Source of the DNA: Eopsaltria australis
Lineage: Eukaryota; Chordata; Aves; Passeriformes; Petroicidae
Reading direction: 5' to 3'
DNA: 64,000 nucleotides
Assembly (NCBI GenBank): GCA_034509425.1
Contig: JAVTVJ010000979.1
Span: 310,001 to 374,000, forward strand
The position numbers and the translations under genes were made by a program. Positions 38,091-46,686 of the stretch are shown here, piece after piece (within the stretch, counting starts at the first letter, position 1; each line of letters begins with the position of its first letter). The notes below the pieces were generated by a model. That model made no database searches and had not been told where the DNA came from. It saw only the letters and a list, made by a program, of their open reading frames with translations.

Positions 38091-38227
38091 ACTTCTTTGT
38101 ACTTTATAAAGTTTGAGCCTGCTTTGCCTACTCCTAATCCTTATCTCACAACAAGCAATCAAGTAAATTTAGGTAAATGTGCTGGCATTTAGCCACAAAC
38201 CTGAATAAGCAAACTAAAACCACGACA

Positions 38228-38232
38228 ATATG
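38228..38232. repeat. Target-site duplication ATATG, right copy
   Basis: Directly follows the CA end of element A. A 5-bp duplication fits ERVL or some ERV1 integrases. Confidence 0.9.
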
Positions 38233-38590
38233 CTTTATTTTAAAGAGTAAACCTATCAATATTTTATATAGACAAAAATTTGTACAGTAGTAATAGTGCA
38301 CAAGAAATATGTTGTAGTTTCCAATAAAAAAATTTGAGCAGAGCTGGGGTGGGGAAAAATTAAGACATTTTTGCATAGACTGTAAGATATTCTGAAGTCT
38401 TGTGAAATGCTGTTGTCATTCTAGGTCATGGTCATAACAAAAACTGAGATCGTACTCAGTCTTAGGAACAATGAACATCCCATGAATAAAGTACTTTAGC
38501 TATTTACTTAGAGAATGCATTGTGTGGAGAGAAGATAATGGAAGTCTTCCTTGTACTTTTCTAATTCTCCACTGAATTCCACTTGGCATA
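38233..38590. other. AT-rich spacer, no gene seen
   Basis: No recognised repeat or supported frame between two LTRs of different families. Confidence 0.55.
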
Positions 38591-38720
38591 TGTTATGGTT
38601 TAACCACAGTGTGGTCACTAAGCACCATACAGCCACTCGCTCACTCCCATCTGGTGAGATGTGGAAGAGAATCCTAAGAATAAAATTAGAAAACTCATGG
38701 GTTGGGATAAAGACAAGCAA
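38591..38720 (-). mobile_element. LTR fragment, ERVL-like, minus strand, 5' part missing
   Basis: The plus strand starts TGTTATGGTTTAACCACA and continues 'taagcaccatacagccactc' and 'aaaactcatgggttggga'. This matches the reverse complement of the 3' end of a common avian LTR (…'actcgtgggttgagataa'…, end 'ggttaaaccacgaca' in its own sense). Similarity fades after about 130 bp, so only the R/U5 end remains. It appears to be the same family as the LTR at 46.1-46.7 kb. Confidence 0.75.
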
Positions 38721-40059
38721 ACAAGTAACTAGAAGAGTGAAATTAAACATGTCTATGTTCAGTATATTTTGCCTATTTGTAAATGCAAAAAAAAAAAATC
38801 TATTTTGAATAAACATTTTGAAAATGAGTACTTTTTCTCTAGCTCTGCTTCCTTTTGTATATTTTTCTGTCTTCAGTTGCAGTTTCTCTCACATGCTGCC
38901 AGAAGATTTCTCTGTAAAATGCATTTTGCTGTTAAATACACATACCTATTTGCATTCTTTCTTAATGGTGATTCACAATCCTTGTCAGAGGTGTCAATGT
39001 GAAAGAATAGGCATTGACTCCGTCAGTGTTCTTGAGATCTACCTAAAACACCTCTTTCTGAGCTCAGAATCTGATGTGTGAAATATCACCTCCTTTAATC
39101 TATGATTCATGTTCCTTTGTAATTTTGTATTTTACTTTTGTGTGGAAATAGTAGTTTATTGTATAGTTATGTGGAGAAACATAGGTGTATGATACTAATA
39201 AAATAGGACCATGAATAGATCTTTTATACTGCTAAAGCTCTTAGTCTAGAAAGCCCTCTTGAACACCATTATAATAGAAATGTAAGCTATTTTATGTGAT
39301 GACCACTAATACATAAGCCTCAGTAAAAAGTCAGAAACAAGACATTGTCCTTCTCCCTTTAGACAAAAGCTTTCCGACACTATGGCTTTGATTAAGTCTC
39401 TAAAAACCATTAAATGAAATAAATAAAAAAACTTGTCATCTACCAGTATGCATAGAATCCAAAATACCAAACACAGGACGAACTGAATTTGACATTAAAA
39501 AAAATTGAGCATGACAGCTGCAGCAGTTACATCTTGTGGAAGGATGTGTGTGCTTGCAAAGACTTTACATCAGGTCCTGGTTGGGAGCTGGCATTTTCAA
39601 AGGTCATGAAGCTCCTTAGCACCATTCAATTACTGCACAAAGGGTACCACTGACAGTTTTAGCACTGTGGTTAAATTAGCCGAGTATTATCTGAGACAAT
39701 CAAACTTTTGACAGGAATGGTAGGATGATATCTGTATATTGAAAAAATACCTCAAATATAACACCTATCTTACTCCCCTTTCTTTATTTTTGAATGGCAA
39801 GGAAAATATGAGAGAATTACTTAGTTGTCCTGCAGCTTGTAAAGATATCAACACTCTCAGCCTGACAATTGTACAAATAAAGATAAGGCAAAAACCTTTG
39901 ATTTTAGCCACTTTTTAATTTGTTCTTTATTTTTGGTTCTAAATGAACAGTCTGAATCTCTAACATACTGTTCAAACTGTATTGATATGGCAATACTGCT
40001 TAAAACAGAAAAGGACTGACATTGTTCTGTTGCTTAAAAGTGCACCTGCTTTGTTGTGT
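38721..40059. other. AT-rich DNA, no gene seen
   Basis: Overlapping plus frames at 38769-39081 are T-rich and featureless. No repeat recognised. Confidence 0.55.
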
Positions 40060-40150
40060 TGTGCCCTGCAATATGTTCCCGCAAGCCTCCTTTTTTTCCA
40101 GGCTTAACAACTTCATTTCCCTCAGTTGCTTCCTATAGGATTTGTGTCAG
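40060..40150 (-). mobile_element. CR1 ORF2 fragment, minus strand
   Basis: The plus-strand 'ccaggcttaacaacttcatt' and 'ccctcagttgcttcctatag' match the minus-orientation CR1 phrase 'ccaggctgaacaaccccagct...ccctcagctgctcctcataa'. The piece is short and ends abruptly against another CR1 end of opposite orientation. Confidence 0.65.
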
Positions 40151-40190
40151 GGACATTTTTTCCAGCCTTAATGATTCTATGATTCTATGC
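40151..40190 (+). mobile_element. CR1 3' terminus, plus strand
   Basis: 'ttccagccttaatgattcta' followed by 'tgattctatg' is the CR1 3' end with its short terminal octamer repeats, in the plus orientation. It is fused directly to minus-strand CR1 pieces on both sides. Confidence 0.65.
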
Positions 40191-40920
40191 ATCCTGTCTA
40201 CCTGTGAGGCCTTTCCCAGGGAAGGCACAGTGTGATTCCAGTAGGTATCACTCTTTCAGACTCCCTGATACTCCTGAACCTACTCACCTCCTTCTGGAGC
40301 TCTGTCACTAAACAAAGGAGTTCCAGTACTTGGGCACATCTCCCACAGCGACACTCACATCTGCCAGCCAGTCCTGGCATAAGTGCAGGGCACATCCTGC
40401 AGCTAGCACTGGGGTGTGTCCTGCATGTTCTCACAGGAGCTGTCTGCAAATCTGCATATGCTATGGAGTTTTAGACCTCAGAGAGGCTGTGGCTTCTGCC
40501 ATTGCTCCTTGGTTGAGCTGGCAGAGCTTCAGCACCCTTGGTGTACACCCTTCCAGGGGAAGTCCTGTGGAAACTGCTGCCCCACAGCCCTGGCTGACAC
40601 ACCATGCCCTGTCTGTCTGCCCTGGACCCTGACGCTCCCAAAGGGGCTTCTTTTATGTGCGGTGATTGTAAAGTTTGTTACCCACCACTAGGTAGGCTCC
40701 TAGCCTTACCTACATCTTGTGAGCCACCGTTGCATGAATCACTGCCTCCTGATGAATCTCTCCACTCACCCGAGGTTCCTCTGGTTCAGGAAGTCCCCTT
40801 GTGCACCGCATTACATCACCCCACTGCAGATCATGCCAGCACCGGTGCTGCTCACCTCATCATTTTGGTCTTCATGGTTGTTTACCTGTGTGTACGTTCT
40901 TGCACCATGCATTGAAGTGA
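40191..40920 (-). mobile_element. CR1 5' region / ORF1 fragment, minus strand
   Basis: The GC-richer block carries a minus-strand frame at 40198-40449. Its C-terminal half has a Cys-rich CxCxCGRC-type patch followed by a coiled-coil-like ELxKEVSRxRSIRESE stretch, the pattern I remember from avian CR1 ORF1. Upstream on the minus strand (up to about 40920) the wording also resembles the CR1 5' leader, including 'cagctcctgtgagaacatgc'. The frame is short and ends in sequence that is no longer CR1-like, so the copy is broken. An ERV origin for this coiled-coil segment is a less likely alternative. Confidence 0.65.
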
Positions 40921-42617
40921 CATAGGGAGGCTTAGATAAATCTTTTAAAGTAGATGGTAAGCATAACACCATAATGCAGTTAAAACTTCTGGGTATTTAC
41001 ACAACCACACTTGCTTCCTTTAATTAAATATGCACACATGTTTCTAAGCATGCATGCACACTTACAAGTCCCTGTACAATACAAATTTTAAATTAACACC
41101 TCGAAACTGAGGAGAGCAATTTGTCAGCTCTTCTGCACAGTGCACAAGTACAGTGTTAATCCCCTATCTTGGCAATTTTTCTCTTTATTTCTGTTGTTTT
41201 CTATTTTCAGTAAAGATTTTTTAATATGTGCTCCTAATGTTTTTAAAACTCCCCTATTAATTTCAGTACAACAGTGCAGAATACAACCCCAATTATAAGC
41301 ACATAATGAAGGTAGGATAAAGCATTTTCATAAAGTTTATAGTAATGAACTTAGCCATTACAAATACATGGCTAGATGTATTTTATATTCTCAAAATAGA
41401 TGTATTTTATATTCTCAAAAGGAAAGGACATACCATTGGACTGGGCTCCCTGAAGTTAAAATAAATTGAAATTATATTACAATAAATCATCTCTGACTAT
41501 TATAAATTCCTTTCCCCTCAAATATTTTCTCCCATATTCTCAATAAATGTTGATGACCCAAATCTTCTCTTGTTGCAGCAGTTTCTATTCAGTTATGAAT
41601 TCAGTGTCTTTTTTTTTCTACCTCCTTTCTAAGTTTTGCTCTTCTTATCCACATTTTAGATATCTGGAAATCATGAAAAGATGAATATGTGTCTAATCTC
41701 ACTACTCACAGTTTAGGTTTCGCTGCACATAGAAATGTGTCAGCACCATTCATGAACCATGATCTGGGGCTGGGTGAAGAATCTGAGACTTTCATCAAGA
41801 CTTTCAAGAAGATAAAATGTAGTGGCTTAACATCTGCATGAATTCTACTCTTTGCTGTGCTTAAACAGATTAAGGTTCAAATTCATTAGATGTCACAGGC
41901 ATCAGTTTTGGCTTTTTGGAAGCTCTGCATTGCAGCTGAGTCCTTTTATCATAATTGATAAAGTAAACCTTGTTGATATGAGGCTATATTCTCTACAGAA
42001 ATTCTGATGTTTCAGAATATCCTTGCTGAGGATAAAATCTGCATGTTTTGCTAAGGAATCAAGACAGAAGTATGAAAAAAAAATTGTAACTATCAAACCC
42101 ATTAAACTATAGGAAATTATATCGAGGTATGTGAGCCAAAACTTTGCACTAAAAATAAGGACTATTGACATGATTTTTGCTAAAACTTTCAAACTCCTAT
42201 TTGCATACTACTGTTTTTTTAGTCAATGAAAGTATGAAACAGGTACGTGTTTACATTTATTTAAAATATAAGTCATTAGTAGTACAACAGCACTTTTTGA
42301 CTTATGGACTCTTTCACTGCTGTTAGTACGCAATTTGATAGTGAAATAAATACATTTATTCTTTTTTTAAACTTTGTGCCAATTTGGTGTCATGTTGTGC
42401 CAAAGTATCCAAATCTTAATAGTTCCTAACCAGTACAGATCTGCATTAATGTCCCAGGAAGCAAAACAATTTCTCATTCAGCAATAATTCTAAGCATAAT
42501 AAAGATCTACAGTATCTATGGCCGGGAAAATATTTGTGAAGCTCCAGACAGTGAACATTCAGATAAAGTACTTAATTTATTGCTATGTGTCTCGTAATTA
42601 TCCCCTGAAGCTCATCA
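40921..42617. other. AT-rich DNA, no gene seen
   Basis: A 25-bp tandem duplication of 'tagatgtattttatattctc' plus 'aaaa' is visible at about 41373-41420. Otherwise nothing recognised. Confidence 0.55.
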
Positions 42618-42622
42618 CATCC
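42618..42622. repeat. Target-site duplication CATCC, left copy
   Basis: Abuts the TG end of element B and is identical to 44197-44201. Confidence 0.9.
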
Positions 42623-42773
42623 TGTAGTGGTTTGAGTTTGCCAATTCAAGTTTCTGGCCAAATGCCAGCACGCTCACCAAAATTTTACTCAATTATTGCA
42701 GTGAGATAAGGATTAGAAGAAGAGCAAAGCAGACTCAAACTTATAAGAATACAAAAGAAGTTTCTTAACAAAT

Positions 42774-42793
42774 CTAAAAGAAAAAAAGAACCA
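42774..42793 (-). promoter_or_regulatory. Splice-acceptor-like site in element B
   Basis: A T-rich tract ends in TTTTAG on the minus strand, AG at 42775-42774. With the donor it defines a 1231-nt intron, against 1223 nt in A. Confidence 0.45.
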
Positions 42794-43998
42794 GAATAAA
42801 CCTTCAGAACACCTCTCCTGCCCCCACTTCTTCTCGTTCCCATCTGACAAAGTAAAGAGACAACACTTAGGACTTTCACTCAGTTTACCACCTCTACAAT
42901 AGTCTTACTTCAGTTCACTTCAGGAGAGGAGTTTCTTTTGCCATACCATAGAGATTTCTCCACAAGAAATATAGTTCTCTTGTGGCTCTAACCTCACAAC
43001 AAGCAGCTGCCCAGGGTGGAAAAAATCTGCTTGCAATGTGAAAGTCCCTCCCACTTTTGGTAGCTTTCCCACAGCTACCATGGTGGGCCATGGTGGCCTA
43101 TGGGGTACAATTTTTAGGATGAGCTGTTCTGCTGTAGCAGTGAAGATCTTCTATTTCTGGCAGCATAAATTCTCTTCTTCCATTCCCTAGGGCAAGAGTT
43201 TCTATTGAATCACAACTTCTTTTCTATCTTTATTCAGGCTTCTCTTCAGTGTCTACTTGCTTTTACACAGGTGCCTTGGCTCACTAGTTGTAGTTAGTAC
43301 ACTTTCATCCCCCCATACATTTCAATGAGTTACAGGGAATTCTAGCTTAGTCCATCACCATGGCTTCACTAAAGAAGTTTCAGCCTCAGGGCTGAGGCAC
43401 CTCCTCATTCTCGTCTTTCTGATCTTCAATCTCTTTCTTCTTCACTGACCTTGGAGTCTCCATGTTGTGTTCTTTAGGTGTCTCCACTCCTCTTTTATTT
43501 GGGGGAGGGAGGAGGGATGTCAGTAGGTTTTACCTGTGCACTGAAGGGGTTAATCACTCTCTCGGACCTCTGCAAATGGTCATGTGATGTCAGCCAGGCG
43601 GTGCCCCGGGCTGTTCGAGTGTAGGATTTCAGCATCTGCGCTGAGGCGGAAGTTTCTGCTGGGCTCCCTTGCACTGGGCATCCCAGTGGTGGCAAAAGCA
43701 GCGGAGAGCTCCGTGCTTCTGCCCCGCGGCCCGGTTCGGCCTGGTGGAGCTGGCCCAGCCCGGTCCGGGACTGCAGATCGGGTCTTCTCGGCTTGGCTCC
43801 ACCCGTGGCCGAGGGGAGCAGGCTCAGCCTGCGGCCATGGCTGGAATTTCGGCAGCAGTCACATTCCATCCGAGTCGAGCCTAAGCCAGAGGCCCGGTCC
43901 AGGCCCTTCTCCCCCAAGCCGGGCTGGGCTGCGGCTCCAGGCTCCCCTCCCCCCTGCCATGGCGGATGGTCAGGCTGCGAGGTGGGGGGGAGGCTCAG

Positions 43999-44008
43999 CC
44001 TTACCAGA
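43999..44008 (-). promoter_or_regulatory. Splice-donor-like site in element B
   Basis: TCTG|GTAAGG on the minus strand, intron starting at 44004. Shared with element A although the surrounding sequence has diverged. Confidence 0.5.
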
Positions 44009-44084
44009 GAGAGAAGGGGAGAGAATTCTCCTCTCTTGTCTCAAGGAAGTAAAAAGAGGAAGTATCACAGCTCTCTCCCATTCC

Positions 44085-44090
44085 TATATG
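44085..44090 (-). promoter_or_regulatory. TATA-like box of element B
   Basis: CATATA on the minus strand, 86 bp from the donor-like site, the same spacing as in element A. Weaker consensus than A. Confidence 0.5.
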
Positions 44091-44196
44091 TGTTCTGGAG
44101 GCAGAAACTGTAATATTTTTCCACTGGACAGGTCACTTCTGAACCTGATCTTTTTCCTTCCTTATCAGAAACCCCAATTAAAGTAAATCCACCACA

Positions 44197-44201
44197 CATC
44201 C
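44197..44201. repeat. Target-site duplication CATCC, right copy
   Basis: Abuts the CA end of element B. The perfect match fixes both boundaries. Confidence 0.9.
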
Positions 44202-45556
44202 AGAAACTCAATATTCAGAGTTTAACATCAGGTATTTTCAAGGGGTCAGCTTGAATAATGCATTGGATATAGAGAGATAAATAGCAAGAAAGATGTTTTG
44301 AAGGAAAGACTAAGTGTGAGAAAAAGTACTGTGTGCCTTACTGGTCCCAGAGCGAGGGAGGCAGGTACAGTTGTAGCAGAGGTGTAAATATAAAGTGTTT
44401 GGTCCAAAATGGCCTAGCTCTTGGAATTTGTGGTGCTTTGATACACCTTTCTGACATGCATTCTGTTCTGGAAGACAAAAGGTGTTACTATGACAGGATA
44501 CACTGTAGTAGCAGTGTATGAGCAAGAAATGCAGGAGATGAAAGGCAATAAACTTTCCAGAACAACAATGGTAATGCAGTGTGCCAGGATAAGATGCTTG
44601 TTACGCTCAAATAGTCAAATTTGATGGCCTTCTCCACATACCTTTCTAATAAATGTCGATAATTTTAATAAATGGCAAGGTCAGAGGAACTGGGCTTTTG
44701 AACAGTAATGTTGATGATAAGGTCAATTGGCAGTCAATCACAGTATATTGAGGTACACACAAGTACTCAAAAGATAACACAAATTCATGTTCCATATGTC
44801 TTAAGAGTGATCTCAAATCCCAGTGTAAGTATATAACTCTAGACAATCTGCTCATGCCAAACTTAAATAATCTGATAAATATCTCATGTTTAATCAGAAT
44901 CCTAGAGGTTCTGAGTTTGACCATGATGCAATTTGAGTACCAGGATGAATCATGACTCTTAATTGGTGAAAACCAAGCAGATTTAGCTTAAGAATTTTGA
45001 TCGTCCTGGGCACAGTATTGGGACTTCTTATTGCATGATTGATGAACCGTATGTTATGTGAAAATTAAGAAAGTGCAACCAGTTTAACTACATGATCTGC
45101 ACATGTTCAGGACTGTTAGGAAAATATGCTCAGTAGATGTTTTCCAGAAAGTCTGAGAACCCACTCTGTTAGATATTTGGAAAAATGCCCAGTTACTGGA
45201 AAAAGACAATCCCACAAGAGTATCTTAGGGGATATGGAGTTTAGTGATATATAAGAAATCTCATTATATGCAAAATCTAGTAATGCTGAGTGGCCAAGGA
45301 CTCTTGAAGAACTTTTCAAGTGGTAGAGGATTGGGTCTGGTTTCTTAAAAGCCAAATTATTGGGAGTACTTAAAGAATTAAGGATGTTGTACTGAGCGTC
45401 AGACATTTTCACAATTACCAAAGCATGATTTTCTAACAAAATCTAGCTTACAAGTGAAAAGACATATGTAGAGACAAAAACAATCCCATTTTATCAGATT
45501 TCAAAGATATTTTCCTGATTGTTGCCATAAACAATATCTCTATTTTATTAGCTTTG
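44202..45556. other. AT-rich DNA, no gene seen
   Basis: Frames of 92-107 codons on the minus strand are featureless. No repeat recognised. Confidence 0.5.
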
Positions 45557-46124
45557 TGTTGCAGGATTTTGGTAGTGATGGGGTTACAGGGGTGGCTTCT
45601 GTGACAAGCTTCTAGAAACTTCCACTATGTTTGATAAGGCCAATGACAGCCAACTCCAAGAGAGACCTGCTGGCCAAAGCTGAGCACATCAGCAATAGTG
45701 GCTCTGTTAGTGCCTCTGGGATAACATAAATAAGAAGAGGAGCAAATGCAGCTATAGAAAAGAATGTGAAGAGTCATCTCTCTGAGGAGGAAAGAACATC
45801 AGACACAATATGTGATAAAATTACCACAATTCCCACTCCTTGGCCCCTGCACCTCTGAGGAGAAGAGGTAGAGAATTTGGGAGTAAGGTTATCTCGAGAA
45901 GAAGGGAGAGATGGGAGGAAGGTATTTTAAGATTTGGTTTTATGTCTCATTTTACTACCTTGGTTTGACTTGTAATAAGTTAAACAGATTTCCCTAAGTC
46001 AAGACAGTTTTCGCTGTGATGATAATCGGAAGTGATCTATTTCTGTCCTTATCTTGATCCATGAACCTTTTGTTGCATTTCCTCTCCCCTGTCAAGCTGA
46101 ACAGGAGGGTGATAGTGTGGCTTT
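45557..46124 (+). mobile_element. LTR of a second ERVL-like type, 3' end missing, plus strand
   Basis: The start reads TGTTGCAGGATTTTGG. Inside are 'agccaactccaagagagacc', 'agtgcctctgggataacata' with a TATA-like 'cataaataag' near 45726, 'aattcccactccttggcccc', 'gtattttaagatttggtttt' and 'tgtccttatcttgatccatg'. All occur in the order of a widespread avian LTR as I remember it. The similarity stops at 'gtggctttggt' (about 46124), before the expected 'caacccaccaca' end, where a different LTR begins. The middle is shorter than the long form I recall. Old, with most CpGs lost. Confidence 0.8.
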
Positions 46125-46686
46125 GGTTCTAGTTTCCACTGGCATAGGGTTAATTTTCTTCCTTGTAGCAGGGACAATGCTGTCTTGCATTTAGTACGAG
46201 ATGAATGTTGATAACACGCTGACATTTTGGTTGTTGCTAAGTAGTGCTTACCCTAAGTAAAGGACCTTTCAGTTTCCCATGGTCTGCCACTGCACAAGAA
46301 GGTGGTGGAAGCATAAGTGGGACAGCTGATCTGAACTGGTCAAAGGGATATTCTGTACTATAGAATGTCATGCCCAGTATATGAACTAGGATAATTTGAC
46401 TGGAAGAGCCAGCTGCTGCCTGGGGATTGGCTGAGTATCAGTCAGTGGGTGGTGAGCAATTTTAAGTGTGCATCTTTAGTTTTTCTTTTGTTTTAATTTA
46501 CTTTTTTAATTACTAGTAGTAGTTGTTGCAGTAGTATAATAGTTCTGGATTTTGTTTGTTTTTTTACCTTGTTTCAATTATTAAGCTCTTCTTATCTCAA
46601 CCCCCAAGTCTGTTGTTTTTTTCATGATTCGCCTCATCATCTCACCAGAGGGTGGCTGCATAGGGTGAGACCAGGACACCACCACA
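46116..46686 (+). mobile_element. LTR of a third ERVL-like type, plus strand
   Basis: The block shows 'ggcatagggttaattttctt', 'gttgataacacgctgacatt', 'aagtagtgcttaccctaagt', 'gggacagctgatctgaactg', 'caaagggatattctgtacta' and 'cttatctcaacccccaagtc'. This is the order of a common avian LTR with a 3' end near 'ggctgc...'. The TATA equivalent is 'gcccagtatatgaac' near 46376; ATTAAG near 46581 replaces the poly(A) signal. The ends TGTGG (46116) and CCACCACA (46686) are inverted-repeat-like but lack a matching duplication. It abuts the preceding LTR with little or no spacer. Confidence 0.8.

Larger units (their letters stand above)
36594..38227 (+). mobile_element. Long solo LTR 'element A', ERVL-like, plus strand
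   Basis: The ends are TGTCCTGGGTT and AACCACGACA, inverted repeats with few mismatches. A perfect 5-bp target duplication ATATG lies at 36589-36593 and 38228-38232, so both ends are exact and the length is 1634 bp. U3 has CCAAT boxes (36692, 36732) and TATATAA at 36770. A GC- and CpG-rich body of about 600 bp follows, then a T-rich tract, AATAAA at 38085-38090, and a tail with 'cctaatccttatctcac'. The distance from TATA to poly(A) signal is about 1.3 kb, so R would be unusually long unless the promoter lies elsewhere. It aligns by eye with element B (42623-44196) over the 3' half and at the TATA-donor module. No gag, pol or env sequence adjoins. The open frames within are composition effects of the GC-rich body. 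Confidence 0.9.
42623..44196 (-). mobile_element. Long solo LTR 'element B', same family as element A, minus strand
   Basis: The ends on the plus strand are TGTAGTGG and CCACCACA, inverted repeats with one mismatch, flanked by a perfect 5-bp duplication CATCC (42618-42622 and 44197-44201). The length is 1574 bp. On the minus strand the order is a TATA-like CATATA (44085-44090), donor-like CTG|GTAAGG (44005/44004), a GC- and CpG-rich body, a T-rich tract ending TTTTAG (AG at 42775-42774), and the tail 'ctaatccttatctcac'. The tail, the 'gctgtgggaa(a/g)gctac' phrase and the 'ggtaaactga' region match element A. The AATAAA of A is altered here. The 200-codon plus and 140-codon minus frames lie in the GC-rich body and look like composition effects. 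No internal retroviral genes adjoin. Confidence 0.9.

Noticed and set aside
43495..43917. 140-codon frame sense to element B as a possible accessory gene carried in the LTR.
   Set aside because: The homologous part of element A is interrupted and does not encode a matching protein. The start is not ATG in B.
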